Positions 1 to 5,494 of a stretch of DNA of 6,468 bases are shown here, in pieces. Each line of letters begins with the position of its first letter. Position 1 is the stretch's first letter. The notes below the pieces were generated by a model. The model saw only the letters and a program-made list of their open reading frames with translations, was not told where the DNA came from and ran no database searches. The translations under genes and the position numbers were made by a program. The stretch covers positions 1,137 through 7,604 of the forward strand of contig DMQT01000133.1 in NCBI GenBank assembly GCA_003455595.1, written 5' to 3'. This DNA comes from Betaproteobacteria bacterium. Its GTDB lineage: Bacteria; Pseudomonadota; Gammaproteobacteria; Burkholderiales; Sulfuriferulaceae.

Positions 1-107
1 ACGTTCAACCGCTGCCAGACTTCAGCTTGTGCCACTTCCATTTCTGTCTGTGTCATTGCCAGAACGACGACGCCGCCAGATGGCGCTGCGTGAGCATTGT
101 TTGTCAT
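1..107 (-). CDS. Possible 5' end of an unidentified gene, cut by the window edge
   Basis: On the minus strand an ATG at 107-105 opens a frame that stays open to base 1, giving 35 complete codons. The peptide begins MTNNAHAAPSGG and later reads MTQTEMEVAQAEVWQRLN. An in-frame TAA lies just upstream (113-111), so the start cannot be further out. Internal ATGs at 56 and 41 are alternative starts. No good Shine-Dalgarno sequence precedes any of them. The frame begins 44 nt after the stop of the cpxA-like gene, on the same strand, and no terminator-like hairpin separates them, so it could be a third gene of that operon. Too little is visible to name a family. Chance openness over about 100 nt is quite possible, so this is tentative. 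Confidence 0.4.
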   Translation of the reverse strand, partial: MTNNAHAAPSGGVVVLAMTQTEMEVAQAEVWQRLN

Positions 108-151
108 GGGTTAAAGCCAAACCAAATGGCGCAAAACTACCCGAGTCAGGC

Positions 152-1534
152 TTACACAATGCTGACAGTCTGGTCAGTCGACCGACGCCTTGCTGGCAGC
201 CGGAGCACCACCGCCAGCCCGCCGGTTCGGCGATTCACGGCGGTAACTTCTCCACGATGCAACTGTATCGCTCGCGCAGCAATCGCCAGTCCCAGACCGT
301 AGCCGCCGCTGGCTCGGTCGCGCGCTTCACCCACTCGGACGAAGGGCTCGAAGATGGTATGCAACATCGCCTCGGGTACACCGCTGCCGTGGTCTTCTAC
401 CTGAATGATGCAGTCACTTCCGCTGCCCGCCTGGTTGAGCGTGACCATCACGCTGGTTTCATTGGCGGTATGCCGGATTGCGTTGCGCAGTACGTTTTCA
501 ACCGCGCTGTGAAGCAAGGCCGGATCGCCATCAACCGTCACCGAGTCCGGCACAGCGAGGTCTATCGTGCAGCCTTTGACGTACGCCTCCAGGCGCGCAT
601 CCTCGACCACGATCTGCACCAGTTGCACCAGGTCGATGGACTCACATATTGGTGTATGCATGCCGGTTTCCAGTCGGGACAGCGACAGAATCTGGCCGAT
701 CAGATCGTTTAAACACTCGGTTTCACGCTCGATACGATCCAGCTCAAGCGTAATTGTGTCGCCTGTTCGCTGCCGCACCAGACCCAGCGCAGCCTGTACC
801 CGTGCCAGTGGCGAACGTAATTCGTGAGAGACGTCGCGCAGGAAATGCCGCTGCGAGCTGATCAGGGTATCCAGCCGTTCCGCCATGTTGTCCAGCGCAC
901 GTGCCAGATCGACGATTTCATCGCGACGATTGCCCAACGAAGGCGTGACACGTTCATTGAAATTACCACCAGCGTAATCTTGTGCCGCGCGCTGCAAGCG
1001 TTCTATCGGCGCGACCAGATAACGTGCCAAAAAGAAACACACCAGTGCAGCTATCAATGTGGCAGCCAGCAGCGGCACAGTAATTACGCGTGGTCGACTG
1101 AGGAAGCGACCAATGGTGACACTTTGAAAGTCTGGCATAAGCCGATACTGCGCGCCATCTGCCATGCGGATGAGCGGTCTGCGGGGTGCGTCTGATTCGC
1201 CCTGATGCTGTTCACGCCTGCGGAGATGCGCGAGCAGGGAGGGTGAAACCACTCGCCCCAGAATATCGCGGCCTGCGGCATCGATAACCAGAACGGGCAC
1301 CAAATCCTGATGGTCAATCTTCCGCGCCCAATCGCTGAGCCCATCAATGCCAGACACATCGGCTTTCGCTTGCGCGCTCGCGTATTCTTGACTGATGCGA
1401 TTCAACCTGCCCGGTACGTTCTGCTGCTTATTCAGATGGTCGATGTAAGCCGAGGCAGACAGCATAACGACAGCAGAAAACAGGATCAGGGTGATCCAGA
1501 ATGACAGGAAAAATTTCCAGAACAGCCGGTGCAT
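152..1534 (-). CDS. cpxA: CpxA-type envelope-stress sensor histidine kinase
   Basis: A 460-residue inner-membrane sensor kinase that should autophosphorylate on histidine and pass the phosphate to the adjacent CpxR-like regulator; in this family it also dephosphorylates the regulator. Visible order: transmembrane helix 1 (about residues 8-30), periplasmic sensor region (about 31-150), helix 2 (about 151-170), HAMP linker (about 171-224), then the H-box FLRDVSHELRSPLAR with His237. The ATPase domain follows, with N-box ENVLRNAIRHT (Asn351), G1 box DHGSGVPE (381-388) and G2 box GYGLGLAI (411-418). The stretch EARDRASGGYGLGLAI, the later QLHRGEV and the length (E. coli CpxA is 457 residues) point to CpxA rather than EnvZ or BaeS. 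The ATG lies 6 nt after the cpxR stop. Its likely ribosome site, GAGTGAG, overlaps that stop, which suggests translational coupling. All catalytic motifs look intact. The signal it senses cannot be read from the sequence. Confidence 0.93.
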   Translation of the reverse strand: MHRLFWKFFLSFWITLILFSAVVMLSASAYIDHLNKQQNVPGRLNRISQEYASAQAKADVSGIDGLSDWARKIDHQDLVPVLVIDAAGRDILGRVVSPSLLAHLRRREQHQGESDAPRRPLIRMADGAQYRLMPDFQSVTIGRFLSRPRVITVPLLAATLIAALVCFFLARYLVAPIERLQRAAQDYAGGNFNERVTPSLGNRRDEIVDLARALDNMAERLDTLISSQRHFLRDVSHELRSPLARVQAALGLVRQRTGDTITLELDRIERETECLNDLIGQILSLSRLETGMHTPICESIDLVQLVQIVVEDARLEAYVKGCTIDLAVPDSVTVDGDPALLHSAVENVLRNAIRHTANETSVMVTLNQAGSGSDCIIQVEDHGSGVPEAMLHTIFEPFVRVGEARDRASGGYGLGLAIAARAIQLHRGEVTAVNRRTGGLAVVLRLPARRRSTDQTVSIV

Positions 1535-1540
1535 GTCGTC

Positions 1541-2245
1541 TCACTCAATGACGTACTGGTAGCCCACCCCACGGATGGTCTTGATGCGCTCGCCGCCATC
1601 CGCACATGTACCCAGTTTGTAGCGCAGATTGCTCACATGCATGTCCAGGCTGCGATCAAAGCGGGTCATCTGCCGGCCCAGCGCCTGCTCGGACAAGCGC
1701 TGCTTGGATACGATGTGCCCGGCCTGCTGTAGCAGCACCTGCAACACGCTGAATTCCGTGCTGGTCAATGCGACTGCGCGTCCCCTGCACACCACGCTGC
1801 GGGCACCCGTATGCAGTGTCAGATCATCCTGCACCAGTACCTGTGGCGGGGTACCGCTGTCATCATCCGGCTGCTGCGTCACTCGCCGCAGCACTGCCCG
1901 GATGCGCGCCGTCAGCACCCGGGGATTGCAGGGTTTGGCCAGATAATCATCCGCGCCCAGCTCCAGCCCGACAATGCTGTCCACATCCTCGCCGCGTGCA
2001 GTCAGCATGAGCACCGGCATCAGCGAGTCCATGCGCAGTTCGCGCAACACGTCAAAGCCACTCTTACGCGGCATCATCACGTCCAGCACAACCAGGTCAA
2101 ATACCTGCGTACCCAACTCGCGTAGCGCTGCCTCGCCGTCATGGGCGCACGCGACCGAGAAGCCTTCAATGGCAAGGTATTCGGCCAGCATTTCACACAG
2201 ATCGACATCGTCATCCGCGAGCAGGATGCGGATCATTTCAGCCAT
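1541..2245 (-). CDS. cpxR: CpxR-type response regulator (OmpR/PhoB class)
   Basis: A cytoplasmic DNA-binding response regulator, the expected partner of the CpxA-like kinase encoded immediately downstream. With the ATG at 2245 it has 234 residues (E. coli CpxR has 232). The receiver domain (about 1-120) shows the acidic pair in ILLADDD (Asp11-Asp13), the phospho-acceptor Asp55 in VVLDVMMP, Thr82 in MLTARG and Lys104 in YLAKP. The winged-helix domain (about 135-234) contains LTSTEFSVLQVL, then the CpxR-like run RFDRSLDMHVSNLRYKLG, and ends IKTIRGVGYQYV. Starts are ambiguous: GTG 2248, ATG 2245 and ATG 2236 are all in frame. An AGGG sequence lies 7 nt before the GTG and 10 nt before the 2245 ATG, so either is plausible; the ATG was preferred. 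It is transcribed away from the Spy/CpxP-like gene, and the phased GTAAA sites between them suggest autoregulation. Cys106 follows Lys-Pro where Phe is usual. Confidence 0.95.
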   Translation of the reverse strand: MAEMIRILLADDDVDLCEMLAEYLAIEGFSVACAHDGEAALRELGTQVFDLVVLDVMMPRKSGFDVLRELRMDSLMPVLMLTARGEDVDSIVGLELGADDYLAKPCNPRVLTARIRAVLRRVTQQPDDDSGTPPQVLVQDDLTLHTGARSVVCRGRAVALTSTEFSVLQVLLQQAGHIVSKQRLSEQALGRQMTRFDRSLDMHVSNLRYKLGTCADGGERIKTIRGVGYQYVIE

Positions 2246-2307
2246 CACAAATATGCCCTGGAAATCATCGCGTCATGATGCCATAGCGCGGCTGGCCGGG
2301 TTTGAAC

Positions 2308-2336
2308 CTTATCCGGTCTTTACACACATTTACCTA
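2308..2336 (-). promoter_or_regulatory. Candidate promoter for the cpxR-cpxA operon
   Basis: Read on the minus strand, GATAAG (2313-2308) matches the -10 consensus at 4 of 6 positions. TAGGTA (2336-2331) sits 17 nt upstream in the -35 position but matches only 3 of 6. The weak -35 lies inside the phased GTAAA array, as expected for a promoter activated by an OmpR-class regulator. It predicts a transcript start near 2301 and a leader of roughly 55 nt before the cpxR start. The elements are weak and were found by eye, so this is a hypothesis. Confidence 0.3.
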
Positions 2337-2343
2337 ACCTTAC
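2319..2343. promoter_or_regulatory. Phased CpxR-type operator (three half-sites)
   Basis: On the plus strand TTTAC occurs at 2319 and 2329 and CTTAC at 2339, each separated by exactly 5 nt, so the repeat period is 10 bp. On the minus strand this reads GTAAG-N5-GTAAA-N5-GTAAA. The last two units match the published CpxR consensus GTAAA-N5-GTAAA perfectly. A fourth, poorer unit (TTATC) lies in phase at 2309. The array is in the intergenic region between the divergent cpxR-like and Spy/CpxP-like genes, where CpxR binds in E. coli. A 10-bp period places successive half-sites on one DNA face, as OmpR-class dimers require. Control of both genes is inferred from the position. Confidence 0.75.
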
Positions 2344-2381
2344 ATCCTGCTGGCGCGCAATGACTCTATGGAAACTTAAGA

Positions 2382-2403
2382 TTGCATGCAGTTCCTCATG
2401 CAA
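2382..2403 (+). repeat. Short inverted repeat in the leader of the Spy/CpxP-like gene
   Basis: TTGCATG (2382-2388) and CATGCAA (2397-2403) are perfect reverse complements separated by 8 nt. The repeat lies about 40 nt before the start codon. It could form a small RNA hairpin in the leader or be a protein-binding site. Seven-base arms can arise by chance in a region of this size, so a function is not established. Confidence 0.35.
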
Positions 2404-2444
2404 CACATGGCGTGTTTTTAAACCCAGTAAAAAAGGATGCAATG

Positions 2445-2999
2445 ATGAAAAAGGACACCTTGACTCTGTTGATCACTACGCTGCTCGCAGGCATGCTCGA
2501 AATCAACCCGGTATTCGCCCACACGCCGGTGGATGCTGCGGGCGGCTGCCAGCATGCGTATCAACACACGCGCGGCGCACATCTGTATCGCATGGGCAAG
2601 CGTTTGGGCTTGAGTCAGAACCAGCGCACCACCATTCGTGCAATTTTTGAACAACACCGACCGGAAATGCGTGCGTTGCGCGACGCGCAAATCGACAACC
2701 GGCACGCGCTCATGATGCTGTCGGAGACGGGCAATGCAGATGCCGCACAAATCCGCGCACTGGCGGACAAACAGGGCAAAACCGTCGCAAACATGATCGT
2801 GTTACGCGCCCGGATGCGCAGTGAAATCAACAAAATCCTGACCGATGAACAGCGCAAGAAAATGCTGCGCGGACGTGAACACCCGAACCCGTCACTGGAA
2901 AACAAACCACGCGGCGAATCCGTTGGCATGCTGCCATCGGGTGCAGCGGCAGACCACTTGTCTTTATTGCTCCAGGCGCACAGTGATGCACTATTATGA
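2445..2999 (+). CDS. Spy/CpxP-family periplasmic LTxxQ protein
   Basis: A predicted secreted periplasmic protein of 184 residues. The signal peptide runs from MKKDTLTLL to about residue 25, with likely cleavage after PVFA. The mature part carries the two family motifs: LGLSQNQ (54-60), followed by the charged helix RTTIRAIFEQHRPEMRALRD, and LTDEQ (132-136). These match the Spy/CpxP fold, an all-helical cradle that acts as an ATP-independent chaperone (Spy) or an inhibitor of CpxA (CpxP). Divergence from the cpxR-like gene favours a CpxP-like role. The length is modestly greater than Spy (161) or CpxP (166), mostly from a C-terminal tail after about residue 145. A Cys/His cluster (His26, Cys35, His37, His41, His46) sits at the mature N-terminus. 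ATG 2442 is also in frame, but AAGGA at 2433-2437 is better spaced for 2445. Upstream GTAAA sites suggest Cpx control. Sequence alone does not separate Spy from CpxP or ZraP-like members. Confidence 0.9.
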   Translation: MKKDTLTLLITTLLAGMLEINPVFAHTPVDAAGGCQHAYQHTRGAHLYRMGKRLGLSQNQRTTIRAIFEQHRPEMRALRDAQIDNRHALMMLSETGNADAAQIRALADKQGKTVANMIVLRARMRSEINKILTDEQRKKMLRGREHPNPSLENKPRGESVGMLPSGAAADHLSLLLQAHSDALL

Positions 3000-3040
3000 A
3001 CAGTGTCATGCGCGGCTGAAGGCGGCCTGGATAATCGTAC

Positions 3041-3061
3041 TTTGTAACGAATTGTTTCAAA
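3041..3061. repeat. Imperfect inverted repeat upstream of the tyrosine-rich gene
   Basis: TTTGTAAC (3041-3048) and GTTTCAAA (3054-3061) are reverse complements except for one position, separated by GAATT. The repeat lies about 85-105 nt before the start codon at 3146, where an operator could sit. It also contains GTAAC followed 10 bp later by GTTTC, a poor match to CpxR half-sites. No clear -10/-35 pair was seen in this 146-nt gap. The repeat is directly visible; an operator role is inference. Confidence 0.35.
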
Positions 3062-3145
3062 AACGAACTAAATCCCGCTGGCACCAGCCCAACGATTGAA
3101 CTCGGTTATCTGGTCACGTGCGGACGCATGTAAAGGAGACAGCAA

Positions 3146-3502
3146 ATGAAATCGAAGATATGGGCAGCAGGCATTGCCCTCACCCTGGGCATGCTGGGCA
3201 GTCATGTCGCATTGGCCGACCACCGCCACGTCGGTATCGGTTTGTCATTCGGCGTACCGTTTTATGACCCGTGGTTTTATGGGCCTTATTATCCGCGCTA
3301 TTACTCGCCGTATTACTACCCCCCAACGGTGATTACCCCCGCGCCGCCAGTGACCTATATCGAGCAGGGCAGTAGCGCAACAACCACCAGCACGCCGCAA
3401 TCCGGCTACTGGTATTACTGTGAAGCCTCGCGTGGTTATTATCCTTATGTCAAAACCTGTCCGGCGGGCTGGCTCGCTGTGGCGCCCGAACCGCAACAAT
3501 AA
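3146..3502 (+). CDS. Small secreted tyrosine/proline-rich protein with paired cysteines, function unknown
   Basis: An envelope protein of 118 residues. A classical signal peptide is followed by a likely cleavage site at VALA|DHRH (after residue 24). Residues 40-60 are extremely rich in Tyr and Pro (9 Tyr among residues 40-58), in short PYY/RYY/PYYY units. A Pro/Thr linker follows (61-86). The C-terminus has the motif GYWYYCEASRGYYPYVKTCP, with Cys92 and Cys105 13 residues apart, then AGWLAV. Paired cysteines in an exported protein suggest a disulfide. From memory, similar YYC...YYPYV..C..GW tails occur in many uncharacterised proteobacterial exported proteins; I know of no assigned function. 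A strong AAGGAG (3133-3138) precedes the ATG at suitable spacing. The lipoprotein gene starts 25 nt downstream, so the two are probably cotranscribed. Being a real gene is much surer than any role. Confidence 0.85.
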   Translation: MKSKIWAAGIALTLGMLGSHVALADHRHVGIGLSFGVPFYDPWFYGPYYPRYYSPYYYPPTVITPAPPVTYIEQGSSATTTSTPQSGYWYYCEASRGYYPYVKTCPAGWLAVAPEPQQ

Positions 3503-3527
3503 GTCACTGCCCAGTGGAGAAATCATC

Positions 3528-4055
3528 ATGTTAAAACGTCTGTTCGTCCTGGCATCGGCGCTGCTGCTCAGTGCCTGTGCCACCCTGCCCAACGGGCCCA
3601 GCGTGATGGCGCTGCCCGGTACCGGCAAAGCCTTCGACGCATTCCGCGCAGATGATGCGGTCTGCCGTCAGTATGCCTATCAGCAGATCGGTGGCACCAC
3701 TGCCGCTCAGGCGGCCAATGACAGTGCCGTGCGCAGCGCCGTCGTGGGTACCGTCATCGGCACGGCTGTGGGCGCAGCGGTAGGCGGGCGCGAAGGCGCT
3801 GCTGTCGGTGCCGGTTCCGGCCTGCTGGTCGGCAGCGTGTCGGGCGCAGGCGCCACAGAAAATTCGGCTTATAGCGCACAGGAGCGCTACAACAATGCTT
3901 ATGTGCAGTGCATGTATGCCAAGGGCAACCGCGTGCCGGTGTCGGGCAACTTTGTTGCCTATCCGGACGACGCCGCGCGGCGCGGAACCAGTGCCCGCAT
4001 TCCACCGCCACCCGCTGGTTATCCGCCGCCGCCACCGTCGGGCACAGTGCGCTAA
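3528..4055 (+). CDS. Glycine-zipper outer-membrane lipoprotein
   Basis: A predicted lipoprotein of 175 residues. The signal sequence MLKRLFVLASALLLSAC ends in a lipobox LSAC with Cys17 as the lipidation site. Ala at +2 predicts sorting to the outer membrane. Residues about 74-108 form a glycine zipper (GTVIGTAVGAAVGG, then GAAVGAGSGLLVGS), the kind of small-residue hairpin that packs in membranes. After it comes YNNAYVQCMYAKGNRVP, a segment I associate with glycine-zipper (YMGG-type) proteins. The C-terminus is proline-rich (PPPPAGYPPPPP). Cys46 and Cys128 could pair. The start at 3528 is favoured by GTGGAGA (3514-3520) and the immediate lipoprotein signal; an earlier in-frame ATG at 3420 lies inside the preceding gene and lacks a signal. 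It probably shares a transcript with that gene. The hairpin at 4084-4119 follows. Its molecular role is unknown; an envelope-structural or stress function is inferred. Confidence 0.88.
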   Translation: MLKRLFVLASALLLSACATLPNGPSVMALPGTGKAFDAFRADDAVCRQYAYQQIGGTTAAQAANDSAVRSAVVGTVIGTAVGAAVGGREGAAVGAGSGLLVGSVSGAGATENSAYSAQERYNNAYVQCMYAKGNRVPVSGNFVAYPDDAARRGTSARIPPPPAGYPPPPPSGTVR

Positions 4056-4083
4056 CATACGTACCCTGCTCTCACCGGCTAGC

Positions 4084-4119
4084 CAACACGCTGTTCGATC
4101 ACCATCGAACAGCGTGTTG
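4084..4119 (+). terminator. Perfect 16-bp hairpin after the lipoprotein gene, possible terminator
   Basis: CAACACGCTGTTCGAT (4084-4099) and ATCGAACAGCGTGTTG (4104-4119) are exact reverse complements around a 4-nt loop (CACC). The hairpin starts 28 nt after the lipoprotein stop and lies about 100 nt before mdtA, where a transcription boundary is expected. No T-run follows on either strand, so it is not a textbook intrinsic terminator. It may instead protect an mRNA 3' end, act with Rho, or be a protein-binding palindrome. The structure is certain; the terminator label is tentative. Confidence 0.55.
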
Positions 4120-4169
4120 TGCTGAAACACCAAAACAAATCTCACAACCCGAGATGCAAATGTTGCCCG

Positions 4170-4182
4170 GTAAATAGGTAAC
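4170..4182 (+). promoter_or_regulatory. Possible CpxR/BaeR-like site upstream of mdtA
   Basis: GTAAA (4170-4174) is followed after 3 nt by GTAAC (4178-4182), about 40 nt before the mdtA start. The half-sites resemble those in the cpxR-Spy/CpxP intergenic region and have the same orientation as in the CpxR consensus. However, the period is 8 bp rather than 10 and the second half-site has one mismatch. In E. coli mdtABC is controlled by BaeR with help from CpxR, which makes a regulator site here reasonable. No convincing sigma-70 promoter was identified in this gap. Confidence 0.25.
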
Positions 4183-4222
4183 ATAAATCCGTCTTCATTT
4201 TTGCCAGAAAGCCCGATCGCCC

Positions 4223-5494
4223 ATGCCGACGACTGTCCCCAGCCCAACCCAGCGACGCGCCATGCGCCCTGCGGCACTTCTGACCCTGGCTTTGCTGGCG
4301 ACCAGCGCCGCTATCCTGGCGCTGTACAGCAACCCACCCGCGCTGGCCAAAGGGGGCGACAAACCCGACCCGAACCGCCCCATCCCCGTCACCGCCGCCA
4401 GCGTAAAGCAGCAGGCCATGCCGGTGTGGATAGATGCGCTTGGCACAGTGGTGCCGCGCAATTATGTCAACGTCATGCCGCGCGTAGCCGGGCTGTTGCA
4501 GAGCGTGAATTACCGCGAAGGCCAGCCGGTCAAGGCCGGGCAGCTGCTCGCCACCATCGACCCGCGTCCGTACCGGATTCTGGTCGAACAGGCACAGGCG
4601 CAACTCATGCGTGACCAGGCGCAATTGAACGGTGCCAAGGCCGATCTGGTGCGTTATGAAACGCTGCTGAAACAGGATTCCATCTCGGCCCAGCAGGTCG
4701 ATGACCAGCGCGCCACGGTGGCGCAGGTCAAGGCCACGGTGGCCGCCGATAAAGCCACGCTCGATAATGCGCAACTGCAACTGAGCTGGACGCGCATCCT
4801 CGCGCCCACCGCCGGTATCACCGGGCTGCGCCAGGTGGACGCGGGCAACATGGTCGGCACCAGCGGCGCCATCGGCGGGGGCAACAGCGCGATCGGCGGC
4901 ACTGCAGCCAGTTCGACACCCATCGTCACCCTGGCGCAAGTGCAGCCGGTGGCGGTCACTTTCAGCGTGGCGCAAAACCAGCTGCCCGCCGTGATCGAGC
5001 GCATGCGTGGCGACGCAAAGTTGCCAGTGCAGGCCTGGGATCAACGCCGCACCGCCCAGCTCGCCAGCGGCAGCCTGATCGCGGTGGACAACCAGATCAA
5101 TAGCGCCACCGGCAGCGTCACGCTGAAATCCGAATTTGCCAACCCGGACATGACCCTGTTCCCCAACCAGTTCGTCAATGTGCGCCTGCTGGTCAATACC
5201 CTGCCCAATGCGCTGGTGGTGCCGACCACGGCGATAGCCACCGGTGCACCGGGCAGCTATGTCTATGTCATCAACAGCGGCAAAGTCAGCTTGCGTCCGG
5301 TCAAAACCGGCGTCAGCGATGCAGCAAATACCGTTGTCAACAGTGGGCTACAGCTCGGCGAACAGGTGGTGACGGATGGCCTTGACCGGCTGCGCGATGG
5401 CAGCAAGGTCAAGATCGTTACCCCCTTGAATCCGAACGCCAGCCCCGGCAAGCCCCCGCATCAGGGTCATCATGCGCAGGGCAAGCCCGCATGA
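4223..5494 (+). CDS. mdtA: MdtA-type RND efflux periplasmic adaptor (membrane fusion protein)
   Basis: The adaptor subunit that would link the inner-membrane MdtB/MdtC-type pump to an outer-membrane channel. It has 423 residues (E. coli MdtA has 415). A hydrophobic segment (about 18-36) anchors or exports it. The lipoyl half-motifs flank an alpha-helical hairpin (about 115-190): [34 protein letters not shown] before it and [23 protein letters not shown] after it. The beta-barrel and membrane-proximal parts include [35 protein letters not shown] and [15 protein letters not shown], all closely like E. coli MdtA. A glycine-rich insertion lies at about 211-232, and the tail ends in a short His-containing stretch ([13 protein letters not shown]). 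Start 4223 has only a weak AGAAAG upstream; ATG 4262 is an in-frame alternative without a better ribosome site. Its stop overlaps the mdtB start (ATGA), so the two are translationally coupled. Confidence 0.93.
   Translation: MPTTVPSPTQRRAMRPAALLTLALLATSAAILALYSNPPALAKGGDKPDPNRPIPVTAASVKQQAMPVWIDALGTVVPRNYVNVMPRVAGLLQSVNYREGQPVKAGQLLATIDPRPYRILVEQAQAQLMRDQAQLNGAKADLVRYETLLKQDSISAQQVDDQRATVAQVKATVAADKATLDNAQLQLSWTRILAPTAGITGLRQVDAGNMVGTSGAIGGGNSAIGGTAASSTPIVTLAQVQPVAVTFSVAQNQLPAVIERMRGDAKLPVQAWDQRRTAQLASGSLIAVDNQINSATGSVTLKSEFANPDMTLFPNQFVNVRLLVNTLPNALVVPTTAIATGAPGSYVYVINSGKVSLRPVKTGVSDAANTVVNSGLQLGEQVVTDGLDRLRDGSKVKIVTPLNPNASPGKPPHQGHHAQGKPA

Noticed and set aside
29..712. Open frame of 227 codons on the plus strand
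   Set aside because: It is antisense to the ATPase half of the CpxA-like kinase, whose catalytic motifs are intact; no domain is visible in the plus-strand product.
2371..2400. GAAACTT followed by TCATG as a sigma-E-like promoter
   Set aside because: The spacing (18 nt) is longer than the usual 16 or so, and the -10 match is poor.
2427..2431. Isolated GTAAA near the Spy/CpxP-like ribosome site
   Set aside because: There is no partner half-site 10 bp away; it is probably just part of the A-rich ribosome-binding region.
3130..3134. Isolated GTAAA before the 3146 start
   Set aside because: It overlaps the Shine-Dalgarno sequence and has no phased partner.
4163..4187. TTGCCC with CATAAA as a sigma-70 promoter for mdtA
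   Set aside because: The spacer is only about 13 nt, too short for a normal promoter.
3531..4277. Open frame of 248 codons on the minus strand
   Set aside because: It is antisense to the glycine-zipper lipoprotein gene, which has a ribosome site, lipobox and family motifs. The antisense product is low-complexity and matches no recognisable domain.
4142..5044. Open frame of 300 codons on the minus strand
   Set aside because: It lies opposite the well-supported mdtA gene; its His/Arg/Gly-rich composition is typical of a shadow frame in GC-rich DNA.
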